The translations under genes were made by a program, and so were the position numbers. The notes beneath the pieces were generated by a model. It was not told the DNA's origin, made no database searches, and saw nothing but the letters and a program-made list of their open reading frames with translations. Of a DNA stretch of 38,693 nt, positions 18,655-29,489 are shown piece by piece. The number at the start of each line of letters is the position of its first letter. Within the stretch, counting starts at the first letter, position 1. Source of the stretch: an uncultured Alphaproteobacteria bacterium (GTDB lineage: Bacteria; Pseudomonadota; Alphaproteobacteria; UBA11222); contig CALAQW010000142.1 of the NCBI GenBank assembly GCA_937888955.1, positions 1 through 38,693 on the forward strand. Direction: 5' to 3'.

Positions 18655-20057
18655 TTCTGTTGCGTTTGACGTGCTTGGGGTTGCGGCCTGCCTGCGATGA
18701 TCTTCTCGGATGGCCATACCAGATAGGCGGTGGTGCCGCTGCCTTGTTCCGAACGGATTTCGATTGACGCGCCCTGTCGTTCGGCAAGCGCTTTTGCAAG
18801 CGGAAGGCCAAGCCCCATGGCGCCAAGCTGGCTGCCGCTCCTATCGGTCTGCTCAAAAGGGTTGAGAACACGGTCTGCCATCTCAGCCGTCATGCCGATG
18901 CCTTTATCGATAACCGCGATCGCCAAATCGCCATTGTCGCGCCAGTCCGTGGAAATTGTGACCGTCTGCTCCGGTTTGGAGAATTTGATCGCGTTGGAAA
19001 GCAGGGCCGACAAAATCTGAATGACGTGCTTCCGGTCGCCAATAAGGTCGATTTGCAAGTCGGGTGTCGTGGCGACGAGTGTAATGCCGTGTTGCCGGGC
19101 AAGCTGTGTATTTTGCTTTATTGCCTGCTCGAGAATATCCGGCAGGCGAAACGGCTCATCAATCGGTTCAAGTTCACCGCTTTCCAGTTTGGTCAAATCC
19201 AGTATGTCATTGATCATCCCCAGAAGGCGATCGCTGCTATCGACAATATCCGTGACATAATCGTCGTATCGATCATCTCCCAGCGCGCCATGGACTTTTT
19301 GCTGCATTAATTCGCTGAAGCCGATAATTGCGTTTAACGGTGTACGCAATTGATGGCTGACAGTTGCCAGGAAACGCGACTTCGCGGCATTGGCATAGTT
19401 CGCTTCCGCCAGTGAAAGATTGAGTTTTGCGACAAGCTCCTTATTTGCCTGCCGAAGGGCCAGGGCATTCGCAACATCCTGGTTGCTGTTCCAGCCTGCG
19501 CGAAAGAAAATCGCGGCAGTGCCAATAAGGACCAGTGCCAGAACAAGCTCGTTGGCAGTTCCCGCAACTATCAGTTTCGCCAGAACAGGCAAATTAATGC
19601 AAAACAGGGCAACTAGCATTGCCGGGCGGTAGAGCATGAATGTTGTGGCGGTGGAGACGTTTGCCAAAGCGATAATGGCCGAAATGATGATCAGCTGTTC
19701 GGTCTCGTGAACGTGCCAATAGAGGAAGATCAGGCTCGACCATAGTGTGCAGGTCAGCCCGGCATATCCGGTTAGCATTAGCTCCGCCACGTCCAATCGG
19801 GTTTCGCGCATGGCGGTCTTCCTGATGAAGCGGGCAACGGGCAGACCTGCGAGTGCAAGCAGACTAAAACTCGCCAGCCAGACCGACAGCGGAGCCCAAA
19901 GCGCCTGACTGGGGATAAGATAAAGCCCGACCAGAACTGTTGCCGTCACGACGATCAGCATGTCCTTGCCAAGGCCTTGTGCCAGAAGTACGAGTTGTGC
20001 CGCCCGGACTGACTTTGGCAAATTGCTGATTTCTGCAGACCGCTTACTTTGCCACAT
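18651..20057 (-). CDS. Membrane-anchored sensor histidine kinase without receiver domain
   Basis: N-terminal multi-TM region; FLATVSHQLRTPLNAIIGFSELM H-box; LSALLSNAIKFS N-box; GLGLPLAKALAERQGASIEIRSEQGSGT. Start at internal Met (MWQSKRSAE) suggested. Confidence 0.9.
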   Translation of the reverse strand: MWQSKRSAEISNLPKSVRAAQLVLLAQGLGKDMLIVVTATVLVGLYLIPSQALWAPLSVWLASFSLLALAGLPVARFIRKTAMRETRLDVAELMLTGYAGLTCTLWSSLIFLYWHVHETEQLIIISAIIALANVSTATTFMLYRPAMLVALFCINLPVLAKLIVAGTANELVLALVLIGTAAIFFRAGWNSNQDVANALALRQANKELVAKLNLSLAEANYANAAKSRFLATVSHQLRTPLNAIIGFSELMQQKVHGALGDDRYDDYVTDIVDSSDRLLGMINDILDLTKLESGELEPIDEPFRLPDILEQAIKQNTQLARQHGITLVATTPDLQIDLIGDRKHVIQILSALLSNAIKFSKPEQTVTISTDWRDNGDLAIAVIDKGIGMTAEMADRVLNPFEQTDRSGSQLGAMGLGLPLAKALAERQGASIEIRSEQGSGTTAYLVWPSEKIIAGRPQPQARQTQQN

Positions 20058-20270
20058 GAAAGCCCAACAGATAGGTGGAAGCCCGTCAATGACGGGACTT
20101 GTGATGAATTTGCAAAATATGCGCTGACGCAGACTGACTAACAAACCTCAACGACAGTCATAGTGCAAATTTGTAAATAAATCCGGAATTAGACTGTCTC
20201 GGGACTGCGGCATTGGGCGTAAGGAACTGAACGACGAGTTTCCCGGTTTCGTTATATGCCAGCGCGAACG

Positions 20271-20723
20271 TCAGCTAGTCGGACTTAGTAATACAACCGG
20301 GATATCGCGGGCGGACCGGTCCTGATAAACCTGATAATCGGGGTACATGGCTGTCAGCTTTGGCCATAGTTCGGCTTTTTCATCGCGTGTCGCAATGCGG
20401 GATAAAACCTTGAATGACTGTGCACCGGCCTGAATTTCCGCATTCGGATCGTTACGCAGATTTACAAACCAGGCGGGATGTTTATCTGCGCCGCCATAGG
20501 AGGCGACGACGGCATAACCGTCATCTGTTTTCAAATACAAAATCGCAACAGTCCGCTTCTTGCCGGTTTTCGCGCCCCGGCTCGTCAGGAGCAAGACTGG
20601 CGAGTTAAAGGCTGTTCCGCCTATCCTGCCGCCTGATAGTCGGTAGATAAGTATGTGAAGCCGGGTCCCCAGTTTTGCAAGCCAGTGACCGAAACCTGAA
20701 CCTTTGGGTTTTGGCGGTGCCAT
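20271..20723 (-). CDS. Nitroreductase/deazaflavin (Ddn-like) family oxidoreductase
   Basis: FNSPVLLLTSRGAKTGKKRTVAILYLKTDDGYAVVASYGGADKHPAWFVNLRNDPNAEIQ pattern of the Ddn/F420H(2)-dependent quinone reductase family. Confidence 0.85.
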   Translation of the reverse strand: MAPPKPKGSGFGHWLAKLGTRLHILIYRLSGGRIGGTAFNSPVLLLTSRGAKTGKKRTVAILYLKTDDGYAVVASYGGADKHPAWFVNLRNDPNAEIQAGAQSFKVLSRIATRDEKAELWPKLTAMYPDYQVYQDRSARDIPVVLLSPTS

Positions 20724-20909
20724 CTTTCCAACATCGCTGACATATTACCGATGCTGGCAATCATCTCAATTTATTCTGAATGATGGCAAGTATTAGTTTT
20801 GCCAAAGGCAATAAAGCAATCAGCGAGCCATCTCTCCGCGGCCTGGCTTTGGTTGCGCCGGATTTTATTATTAACGTAACTATCGTCGCCTATGTGGGGC
20901 TTCACGGCG

Positions 20910-23093
20910 TCAGATTCTCGCAAGCTTCTGTCCGGACTTCACAATACGGTCTGCCGGCAGACGAACAATTGCCCGGGTACCGACGCCCGGTTCGCTTTCG
21001 AGCAGAAATGTCCCGCAGTGAAGCCGGACCAGCGCGGCGACCAGCGGCAATCCAAGCCCGGTTCCCTGCGCTTTGTTGGTCGTAGCTGCATTACTTGTAT
21101 CGCCGATTTGCTCAAATGGCAGCAATGCCCGGTCGATTTGCGAGCGGGCGATGCCAATGCCTGTATCTTCAATTTTGATTGCAATGCGGCCATCGGCTTC
21201 AATCAGGGCAGTCACGCTTACAGCCCCGCCGCTGGGCGTAAACTTGACAGCGTTGGAAAGCAAATTGAGGATAATCTGCCGCATCGCGCGCAAATCGGCC
21301 CAGATATAGGGGAAATCAGCAGGAACATTATTAGACAACTGAACGTTGTTTTCTTCCGCACGCCGGCGAATCATGGGCATCACCGACTCAACCGCCTCAA
21401 ACAAATTGAATTGTGATTCTTCCAGTTCGCGTTTGTTGGCGTCGATTTTCGAAAGATCCAGAATATCGTTGATCAGGCTGAGCAGATGCTGACCAGCATT
21501 GTGTATATCCTGCGCATATTCCTTATATTGCGGTGTGCCAACCGGTCCCATCAATTCAGTATTCATAATCTCCGAAAAGCCAATGATGGCATTGAGCGGC
21601 GTTCTTAGTTCGTGGCTCATATTCGCAAGGAATTGCGACTTTGCGGTATTCGCGATGTCTGCTTCTTCCTTGGCTTGCCGCAGTTTTACGGCGACCTGTT
21701 CGCGTGCGGCAACTTCAGAAACAAAGCGCTTGCGTACACCATTATAGCGCCGGGCGACTTCACCGGCTTCGGTAAATGGTTCCACCGGAACGGTCGCGGT
21801 AAAATCGCCGCTGTTCCGCTGATGCTCCATAACCTCCAATACTTCAAAAAGCGCTGTACTGGCACCATGCTCGGAGACATTAAGCCCGCGCTTTTCATCA
21901 TAAGCGCTGACGCGCAGGGCGCTGAAGTAATTGGCAATTTTGAGTACAACGAAGCCGACGGTAAAAGCATAAAAACCATTTGCTGCAATGCCTGCGAATT
22001 GCGCAAATAGCTGTTGTGGGCGCGAAAGCCCAGTGCCCAGAATTTCCAGATTGCCGAACAGCGCGACCGCAAGCGTGCCCCAGACGCCGGCAGCCAGATG
22101 AACCGGAATGGCGTCGACCGCGTCGTCAATCTGTGCCCAGATCAAAAGATTGGAGGCAAATATTGCAATAATCCCGCCGGTCGCCCCGATGATGATTGCA
22201 GAAACCGGCCCGACAGCGTGACAACCCGCAGTGATCGATACCAGGCCAGCAAGAACCCCGCACATTGTGCGCACGACATTCGGTCCATGGTTGTCTGAAC
22301 ACCAACTCATCGCTAACGCCGCCATGCCGCCCGCGCAGGATGCCAGCAAGGTGTTCAGCAAAATCGGTGGCACATTATTGCTGAACAGTAACGTGCTGCC
22401 GCCATTAAAGCCAAACCAGCCTAGCCACAATAAAAACATGCCCAATGCAGCCAGCGGAATATCATGGCCCTCAATGGCTTTACCTTGTGGGCCAAAACGG
22501 CCAATGCGCGGGCCGATCGTCAGGATGGCCGCAAGCGCGATCCATCCGCCTGTGGAATGAACGACTGTCGAGCCAGCAAAGTCGACAAAGCCCATTTGCG
22601 CAAGCCAGCCTGGCGCGTCTTCATAAAGTGCACCGGCCCAGGCCCAATGTCCGAAAACAGGATAGACAATGCCGGAAAGAAGGCCGGCAACGATGAGATA
22701 ACCGCTGAACTTCATCCTTTCTGCGACCGCGCCGGAAACGATCGTAACCGCGGTGCCGCAGAAGGCGAGCTGAAACAGAAAAAAGGCGGTTGTTTGGGCG
22801 CTGTAGAAGTTACGTGAATCAGCATGCCCGAACAAGAAATCTGTCGTGCCGATCCAGCCAAGCGTCGACGCGCCGAACATGATGCCAAATCCGAAACACC
22901 AATAGACAAGACTCGACAGACAGAAGTCGGCAACGTTCTTGATCGCTACATTGATAGAATTCTTCGCGCGGACAAGGCCGCTTTCAAGACAGGCAAAGCC
23001 AGCCTGCATTCCCATGACAAGAATTGTACAGGCCAGTACCCAAAAAATATCGATTCCGGGCCCGCTATTTGTAGCTAGAAGTTCGCCAGACAT
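20910..23093 (-). CDS. Ammonium transporter (Amt/MEP)-histidine kinase fusion
   Basis: N-terminal ~400 aa Amt: GMQAGFACLESGLVRAKNSINVAIKN, FCGTAVTIVSGAVAERMKF, VDFAGSTVVHSTGG, LGWFGFNGGSTL, DAIPVHLAAGVWG. C-terminal kinase: FLANMSHELRTPLNAIIGFSEIM, LNLLSNAVKFTPSGG, GTGLGLPLVAALV. A single uninterrupted ORF. Confidence 0.95.
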   Translation of the reverse strand: MSGELLATNSGPGIDIFWVLACTILVMGMQAGFACLESGLVRAKNSINVAIKNVADFCLSSLVYWCFGFGIMFGASTLGWIGTTDFLFGHADSRNFYSAQTTAFFLFQLAFCGTAVTIVSGAVAERMKFSGYLIVAGLLSGIVYPVFGHWAWAGALYEDAPGWLAQMGFVDFAGSTVVHSTGGWIALAAILTIGPRIGRFGPQGKAIEGHDIPLAALGMFLLWLGWFGFNGGSTLLFSNNVPPILLNTLLASCAGGMAALAMSWCSDNHGPNVVRTMCGVLAGLVSITAGCHAVGPVSAIIIGATGGIIAIFASNLLIWAQIDDAVDAIPVHLAAGVWGTLAVALFGNLEILGTGLSRPQQLFAQFAGIAANGFYAFTVGFVVLKIANYFSALRVSAYDEKRGLNVSEHGASTALFEVLEVMEHQRNSGDFTATVPVEPFTEAGEVARRYNGVRKRFVSEVAAREQVAVKLRQAKEEADIANTAKSQFLANMSHELRTPLNAIIGFSEIMNTELMGPVGTPQYKEYAQDIHNAGQHLLSLINDILDLSKIDANKRELEESQFNLFEAVESVMPMIRRRAEENNVQLSNNVPADFPYIWADLRAMRQIILNLLSNAVKFTPSGGAVSVTALIEADGRIAIKIEDTGIGIARSQIDRALLPFEQIGDTSNAATTNKAQGTGLGLPLVAALVRLHCGTFLLESEPGVGTRAIVRLPADRIVKSGQKLARI

Positions 23094-23242
23094 TCATCTC
23101 CCCCAGAGGAGTTACGCAAATTACTAAAACGCGCCCAAGCATGTGACGCGCAGCCCGCCACACAACAGTTTCGTGTGATTGCTCAGGATATTAACCTTAA
23201 AGGGCAGGGGGAGAGTAAATTTTTGAAGTTAATAGTTTGTAA

Positions 23243-23277
23243 ACTGACCGGCATGCCAACTTGCCATGCCGGTCAGT
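23243..23277 (-). terminator. Hairpin downstream of asd
   Basis: ACTGACCGGCATG (23243-23255) / CATGCCGGTCAGT (23265-23277), perfect 13-bp stem with 9-nt loop, just past the asd stop; weak T tract on the minus strand. Confidence 0.6.
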
Positions 23278-23292
23278 CACATGCGTGTATGT

Positions 23293-24318
23293 CTAACCGC
23301 GCGGTTTGGTCAGATGTCTTGCGATTAATTGTTCGGCGATCTGTACGGCATTGAGGGCTGCGCCTTTACGCAGATTGTCCGATACAACCCACATTGCAAG
23401 ACCGTTTTCAGTCGTGATGTCATCCCGAATCCGCGAAATATAGGTTGCGTATTCGCCGACGCATTCAACAGGGGTGATATAGCCGCCATCTTCGCGCTTA
23501 TCGACCACCATGCAGCCGGGCGATTCGCGCAGCAGATCCCGCGCTTCTTCCGCACTCAGAGGTTGCTCAAGCTCAATGTTGACAGCTTCGGAATGGCCGA
23601 CGAAGACAGGGACGCGGACACATGTCGCAGTAACCTTGATTGCGGAATCGATGATCTTCTTGACCTCGACCACCATCTTCCATTCTTCCTTGGTCGAACC
23701 GTCATCCAGGAACACATCGATATGGGGGATAACATTGAATGCGATTTGTTTCGTGAAGACATCCTTTTCGATCGGGTCCGAGACGAACACAGCGCGGGTC
23801 TGCTGAAACAATTCATCCATGCCGGCCTTGCCTGCCCCAGAAGCCGACTGATAGGTCGATACAATAACGCGCTTGATCTTTGCGCGGTCATGCAGCGGCT
23901 TGAGTGCCACGACAAGCTGGGCTGTCGAGCAGTTGGGGTTGGCGATGATCCGCTTTTTGGTATAGCCCGCCAGCGCATCGCCATTTACTTCTGGCACGAT
24001 GAGCGGGACATCGGGATCCATGCGGAACTTGCTTGAATTATCGATGACAACACAGCCCGCAGCCGCGACTTTCGGCGCATATTCTTCTGAAATACTGCCG
24101 CCCGCAGAAAACAGGGCGATATCGGTATCGCTGAAGTCATAGTGTTCGAGAACTTTTGCCTTCAGCGTCTTGTCGCCGTAAGAGACTTCCGTGCCAAGAC
24201 TGCGCCGTGATGCCAAAGCGACAACGTCGCTGGCCGGAAATTGCCGTTCGGCCAGAATGTTCAACATTTCCCGACCAACCGCGCCCGTAGCGCCAACAAC
24301 CGCAACTCGATAACCCAT
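23293..24318 (-). CDS. asd: Aspartate-semialdehyde dehydrogenase
   Basis: VAVVGATGAVGREMLNILAERQFPASDVVALASRRSLG; IIANPNCSTAQLVVALKPLHD. Confidence 0.97.
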   Translation of the reverse strand: MGYRVAVVGATGAVGREMLNILAERQFPASDVVALASRRSLGTEVSYGDKTLKAKVLEHYDFSDTDIALFSAGGSISEEYAPKVAAAGCVVIDNSSKFRMDPDVPLIVPEVNGDALAGYTKKRIIANPNCSTAQLVVALKPLHDRAKIKRVIVSTYQSASGAGKAGMDELFQQTRAVFVSDPIEKDVFTKQIAFNVIPHIDVFLDDGSTKEEWKMVVEVKKIIDSAIKVTATCVRVPVFVGHSEAVNIELEQPLSAEEARDLLRESPGCMVVDKREDGGYITPVECVGEYATYISRIRDDITTENGLAMWVVSDNLRKGAALNAVQIAEQLIARHLTKPRG

Positions 24319-24371
24319 TTGCCTTACTCTCCCGGTGACCCGGGTACGATAGCAAACCCGGGTATAAAAAA

Positions 24372-25484
24372 TTATGCAGTCAGCTTTTCAAGCTCACGTA
24401 CGATCGCATCGCCCATGACTTCGGTGGAAACCTTTGCCATTCCCGGCTGCATGATATCGGCTGTGCGCAGACCGCCCGCCAACACATTCTCAATTGCCTT
24501 ATCGAGCAAGTCAGCTTCTTCGGGCAAATCATAAGAATAGCGCAGCGCCATGCCGAAGCTGAGTATTGTGGCAATCGGATTGGCAAGCCCCTTGCCAGCG
24601 ATATCGGGTGCCGATCCATGGACCGGCTCATACATTGCCTTGGCGCGCCCTTGGGCATCGCGCATGCCGAGCGCGGCGGATGGCAGCATGCCCAATGAGC
24701 CCGTCAGCATCGCCGCGACGTCGGACAGCATATCACCAAACAGATTATCTGTAACGATGACGTCGAACTGTTTGGGTTCCCGGACAAGCTGCATGCCACA
24801 ATTATCGGCCAGGATGTGCTGAAGCTGAACATCAGGAAATTCGGTGTCGTGAACTTTCGTCACTTCCTCACGCCACAGCAGGCCCGATTCCATCACATTC
24901 GCTTTCTCTGACGAATGCACCAGATTGTTCCGCTTGCGTGCAAGATCGAACGCGACACGCGCTACCCGGCGAATTTCCTCGCCTGTATAGACTTGTGTGT
25001 TCACGCCCCGACGGTCACCATTCGGCATGTTTTCGATGCCGCGCGGCTCACCAAAATAAACGCCGCCCGTCAGCTCACGAACAATTAGAATGTCCAGCCC
25101 GCTGACAAGTTCCGGCTTAAGCGATGATGCTTTCGCCAATGCCTCGAAACAGATAGCAGGGCGCAGATTGGCAAACAGATCCATTTCCTTGCGCAGACGC
25201 AGAAGCGCGGCCTCCGGGCGCAGTTCAAAATCGACATTATCCCATTGTGGGCCACCGACCGCCCCAAAAAGCACCGCATCCGTTCGCATGGCCTTTTCAA
25301 GCGTTTCATCGGTCAATGGCGTGCCATGCGCCTCGTAAGATGCGCCGCCGACAAGCCCTTCATCAATGTCAAAGCTGATCGAGCGTCGCCGGTCCAGCCA
25401 ATCGATGACGCGACGCACCTCGCGCATGGCTTCGGGCCCGATCCCATCCCCGGGCAGCATCAATAAACTTCTGTTACTAGACAT
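24372..25484 (-). CDS. leuB: 3-isopropylmalate dehydrogenase
   Basis: [57 protein letters not shown]. Start at internal ATG (MSSNRS). Confidence 0.97.
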   Translation of the reverse strand: MSSNRSLLMLPGDGIGPEAMREVRRVIDWLDRRRSISFDIDEGLVGGASYEAHGTPLTDETLEKAMRTDAVLFGAVGGPQWDNVDFELRPEAALLRLRKEMDLFANLRPAICFEALAKASSLKPELVSGLDILIVRELTGGVYFGEPRGIENMPNGDRRGVNTQVYTGEEIRRVARVAFDLARKRNNLVHSSEKANVMESGLLWREEVTKVHDTEFPDVQLQHILADNCGMQLVREPKQFDVIVTDNLFGDMLSDVAAMLTGSLGMLPSAALGMRDAQGRAKAMYEPVHGSAPDIAGKGLANPIATILSFGMALRYSYDLPEEADLLDKAIENVLAGGLRTADIMQPGMAKVSTEVMGDAIVRELEKLTA

Positions 25485-25575
25485 ACATCCCCATTTCCCA
25501 ATAACTAATATGCCTATCACAGCCTCATGGCTGACAACGGCATGTAAATAATTTCCGTCTTATCAAGCGACCTAT

Positions 25576-26181
25576 CTACAGCCAAGGCTGGCTGATTTCG
25601 CGTTTGCCTTCAAATTCCGTAATTGCTGCCTCTTTTTGTAATGTCAAGCCGATGTCATCGAGCCCCTCGATCAGGCATTGCTTGCGAAAACCGTCGATAT
25701 TGAAGGCGATCGCGCCGCCGTCGGGCCCCTCAATCTGCTGTTTCTCAAGATCAACGGTCAATGTCGCATTGGCACCGCGGGCTGCATCGTCAAGCAGTTT
25801 ATCGACTTCTTCCTGCGGCAGGACAATCGGCAGAATGCCGTTCTTGAAGCAGTTATTATAAAAAATATCAGCAAAACTCGGGGCGATGACGCAGCGGATG
25901 CCGAAATCAAGCAATGCCCAGGGGGCGTGCTCACGGCTTGAACCGCAGCCGAAATTTTCACCGGTGATCAGGATCTGCGCTTGCCGGTAGGCAGGTTTAT
26001 TCAAAACGAAATCCGCGACCTCTGATCCGTCTTCCTTGTAACGCATCTCATCGAACAGGTTCTTGCCCAGACCAGAGCGTTTGATGGTCTTCAGAAACTG
26101 CTTTGGAATGATCATATCGGTATCGATATTGATCAGAGGAAGCGGCGCGGCAATCCCGGTCAGCTTGACGAATTTTTCCAT
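25576..26181 (-). CDS. leuD: 3-isopropylmalate dehydratase small subunit
   Basis: [60 protein letters not shown]. Confidence 0.97.
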   Translation of the reverse strand: MEKFVKLTGIAAPLPLINIDTDMIIPKQFLKTIKRSGLGKNLFDEMRYKEDGSEVADFVLNKPAYRQAQILITGENFGCGSSREHAPWALLDFGIRCVIAPSFADIFYNNCFKNGILPIVLPQEEVDKLLDDAARGANATLTVDLEKQQIEGPDGGAIAFNIDGFRKQCLIEGLDDIGLTLQKEAAITEFEGKREISQPWL

Positions 26182-26197
26182 GATCTCGCGTCCTTCC

Positions 26198-27607
26198 CTA
26201 ATCTTCCAGATCGCGCACATCGGTCAGCGTGCCGGTAATGGCCGCCGCTGCTGCCATCGCCGGGCTGACCAGATGGGTGCGTCCGCCGCGCCCCTGACGC
26301 CCTTCAAAGTTGCGGTTTGAAGTCGACGCGCAACGCTCACCTGGTTCGAGCTTGTCTGCATTCATCGCAAGGCACATGGAACAGCCCGGATCGCGCCAGT
26401 CAAAGCCCGCTTCAATGAAAATCCTGTCCAGTCCTTCTTCTTCAGCCTGCTGTTTCACCAGTCCGGATCCAGGCACGATCATGGCATGGACGCTGTCGGC
26501 GACCTTTCCGCGTTTCGCGATCGCAGCAGCAGCGCGCAGATCCTCGATCCGGCCATTCGTGCAGGAACCGATGAAAACCCGGTTGACGGCAACCTGCTTG
26601 AGCGGTGTGCCCGGTGTCAGCCCCATATAGTTTAGCGCGCGGCTGATTGCCTGCCGCTTTGCCGGGTCACTTTCCTGCGCCGGGTCGGGTACGTTGCCTG
26701 TAATCGGCAGCACATCTTCGGGGCTTGTTCCCCATGTGACTTGCGGGACGATTGCGCTGGCATCGATCTTGATTTCCGTATCGAAAACCGCGTCATCATC
26801 GCTTTTCAGGCTGCGCCAGTAATTCAGCGCCATTTCCCATTGCCCGGCTTTGGGCGCGCGCGGGCGGCCCTTCACATAGTCAAAGGTCGTCTCGTCAGGC
26901 GCAATCAGACCGGCGCGGGCACCGCCTTCAATCGTCATGTTGCAGACCGTCATCCGGCCTTCCATCGACAATGCGCGGATAGCGTCGCCGGCGAATTCCA
27001 CGACATGGCCCGTGCCGCCCGCCGTTCCGATGCGGCCGATGATCGCAAGTACGATGTCTTTGGCGCTGCAACCCGATGACAGCTTGCCATCGACGCTGAT
27101 CCGCATGTTTTTCGCACGCGCCTGGATCAATGTCTGTGTCGCCAGCACATGCTCGACCTCGGATGTGCCGATCCCGAAGGCCAGCGCGCCAAACGCCCCG
27201 TGGGTTGCGGTATGGCTGTCGCCACATACGATTGTCATGCCCGGTTGGGTCAATCCCTGTTCAGGGCCCACAATATGGACGATGCCCTGGCGGATATCGT
27301 CAATTGCAAGATATTCAACGCCAAATTCCGCGCAGTTTTTTTCAAGTGTTTCAACTTGCAGCCGGGATTCGGGGTCAACGATTCCCTTTTCACGATCTGC
27401 TGTCGGGACGTTATGATCGGCGACGGCAAGCGTGGCCTCGGGACGGCGGACCTTGCGACCGGTCATCCGCAGTCCTTCAAAGGCCTGCGGGCTTGTTACC
27501 TCATGTACCAGGTGACGGTCGATATAGAGCAGGCAGCTGCCATCTGCCTGCGCGTCAACCAGATGAGAGTCCCAGATCTTGTCGTATAAGGTGCGCGGGG
27601 GCGCCAT
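26198..27607 (-). CDS. leuC: 3-isopropylmalate dehydratase large subunit
   Basis: [65 protein letters not shown]. Start at internal ATG ([10 protein letters not shown]). Confidence 0.97.
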   Translation of the reverse strand: MAPPRTLYDKIWDSHLVDAQADGSCLLYIDRHLVHEVTSPQAFEGLRMTGRKVRRPEATLAVADHNVPTADREKGIVDPESRLQVETLEKNCAEFGVEYLAIDDIRQGIVHIVGPEQGLTQPGMTIVCGDSHTATHGAFGALAFGIGTSEVEHVLATQTLIQARAKNMRISVDGKLSSGCSAKDIVLAIIGRIGTAGGTGHVVEFAGDAIRALSMEGRMTVCNMTIEGGARAGLIAPDETTFDYVKGRPRAPKAGQWEMALNYWRSLKSDDDAVFDTEIKIDASAIVPQVTWGTSPEDVLPITGNVPDPAQESDPAKRQAISRALNYMGLTPGTPLKQVAVNRVFIGSCTNGRIEDLRAAAAIAKRGKVADSVHAMIVPGSGLVKQQAEEEGLDRIFIEAGFDWRDPGCSMCLAMNADKLEPGERCASTSNRNFEGRQGRGGRTHLVSPAMAAAAAITGTLTDVRDLED

Positions 27608-27704
27608 CGCACATCCTCCAGCTTTGCGGCCCCTCAGCCGCAATTGTGCTGCGGGATCCGGTGATTATTGTCTTTACGCTGCGTTTCCAAAAGCAATCTT
27701 GCGA

Positions 27705-28085
27705 TCAGCTCGTCTTGCCGCGATGATCCTGCTTTTCCTGAATCCGGGCGGCCTTACCTGTGCGCCCACGCAGATAATACAGCTTTGCGCGACGGACGCG
27801 CCCGCGGCGAACGACCGAGATTGAATCGACAAGCGGGCTGTAAAGCGGAAAGATGCGCTCGACACCTTCACCATAAGACAGCTTGCGGACGGTAAAGTTG
27901 GCATTCAGCTTCTCACCGCCTGAACGCGCGATGCAGACGCCTTCAAATGGCTGCAGCCGTTCGCGGGTGCCTTCGACCACGCGTACCATGACGCGCAACG
28001 TATCGCCGGGTGCGAATGCCGGAATTTCCTTCTCAGCAGTTTGGGCTGCGATCTGCTCCGCTTCCAGTTGTTCGATCATATTCAT
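27705..28085 (-). CDS. rplS: 50S ribosomal protein L19
   Basis: [52 protein letters not shown]. Confidence 0.98.
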   Translation of the reverse strand: MNMIEQLEAEQIAAQTAEKEIPAFAPGDTLRVMVRVVEGTRERLQPFEGVCIARSGGEKLNANFTVRKLSYGEGVERIFPLYSPLVDSISVVRRGRVRRAKLYYLRGRTGKAARIQEKQDHRGKTS

Positions 28086-28861
28086 CGCTCGATCTCCTCA
28101 TCATCGCATTCCGGAACCGCTGCTGCATTCCGTTGCATTTCTTCATACCGCCGCCATAAATCGGGTCGGCGCTGTTGCGTTAATTTCTCTGCCTGCTGTC
28201 TGCGCCATTGCCTGATAGCGGCATGATTGCCCGACAGCAGGACCTGTGGAATTTTATGCCCTTCCCACTCAGCGGGGCGGGTATAATGGGGATATTCCAG
28301 CAATCCCTGTTCAAAACTTTCCTCGCTCAGCACCGCCGGGTCGCCGACGACTCCCGGCAAAAGCCGGACTACCGCATCCAGAAGGGCAATTGCCGCCGGC
28401 TCGCCACCCGACAGGATATAATCGCCCAGACTGACTTCCTCTATATTCCGGACGTCCAGAATGCGCTGATCAACGCCTTCAAACCGTCCGCAAATCAAAA
28501 TCGCACCGGGCCCGGCAGTCAGTTCCCGGACACGCTGCTGCCGCAGGGGTCGCCCGCGCGGCGACAGATAAATAACTGGCCGGTCAACCGGATCCGACAG
28601 GCGCGCCGCATGTTGGACGCTATCGATTGCCGCACCCAGCACATCGGCCCGCAGGATCATGCCTGGTCCGCCGCCTGCCGGGGTGTCGTCGACCGAGCGG
28701 TGTTTATCGCTCGCAAATGCGCGGATGTCTACCGTTTCCAGCGCCCAAATGCCATCATTTAGCGCTTTTCCTGCCAAACTGTAGCCAAGTGGCCCCGGAA
28801 ACATATCCGGAAAAAGCGTCAGCACCGTCGCCTGCCAGCTATTTTCCTGAATCTCGGTCAT
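28082..28861 (-). CDS. trmD: tRNA (guanine-N1)-methyltransferase TrmD
   Basis: [71 protein letters not shown]. Confidence 0.97.
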   Translation of the reverse strand: MTEIQENSWQATVLTLFPDMFPGPLGYSLAGKALNDGIWALETVDIRAFASDKHRSVDDTPAGGGPGMILRADVLGAAIDSVQHAARLSDPVDRPVIYLSPRGRPLRQQRVRELTAGPGAILICGRFEGVDQRILDVRNIEEVSLGDYILSGGEPAAIALLDAVVRLLPGVVGDPAVLSEESFEQGLLEYPHYTRPAEWEGHKIPQVLLSGNHAAIRQWRRQQAEKLTQQRRPDLWRRYEEMQRNAAAVPECDDEEIER

Positions 28862-29483
28862 TTTCTTTCCGTTTACGGGCCTTGTGGCGGCGTTTCTTCG
28901 CAGCCGGCTTCGGCATCAGTCCGACTGGCGGCATTGCTGTGATATATCCCTCCGCAAGTCTGATTTCCGGCACGGATTCGCGATCGAATGGCAATAATAT
29001 GCTGTGCATTTCATCGCTGTTCTGCGCTACGGGCCAGATAATTTCCAGCAAGTCCCCCGCGCCGAAATCGAATACCGCTTTGACAGTGCCATTGCTGCGC
29101 GGTTGATCCAGCCAGCGTACTGTCAGGCCAACCAGATCCGCATGATAATATTCCTGTTCTCCTTGCTCTTGCGCGTCAATTTTCGCCGTATCCGCCGCGA
29201 GTTCGGGCAGCGCGTCGCGGCTTACAAAGAGCTTTATACCGCGCAGGGCATTTGCCTGTTCCCGATCGGTGATACCCGACAGATACCCTGTGACACCTTC
29301 CTTGATCGTGCGGTTCACCTTCAATGTGAAACTGGCATTACGATCTTCGGTCACCAGCGTGCCATAGGCGCCGATATCCTCCGGAACTGCGGTAAAACTC
29401 TTTATCTTTACCTGCCCGTCGACGCCGAATGCGCCGGAAATAACACCAACGCAAACAAGTTCAGTGGATCGACGGGCGCCCAA
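28839..29483 (-). CDS. rimM: Ribosome maturation factor RimM
   Basis: [51 protein letters not shown]. Confidence 0.94.
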   Translation of the reverse strand: MGARRSTELVCVGVISGAFGVDGQVKIKSFTAVPEDIGAYGTLVTEDRNASFTLKVNRTIKEGVTGYLSGITDREQANALRGIKLFVSRDALPELAADTAKIDAQEQGEQEYYHADLVGLTVRWLDQPRSNGTVKAVFDFGAGDLLEIIWPVAQNSDEMHSILLPFDRESVPEIRLAEGYITAMPPVGLMPKPAAKKRRHKARKRKENDRDSGK

Positions 29484-29489
29484 CGGTTG

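Noticed and set aside
23329-24036. 235-aa plus-strand ORF opposite asd
   Set aside because: Antisense shadow of a highly conserved gene; no recognisable motif.
27130-27726. 198-aa plus-strand ORF opposite leuC
   Set aside because: Shadow frame; Arg/Pro/Cys-rich with no domain signature.
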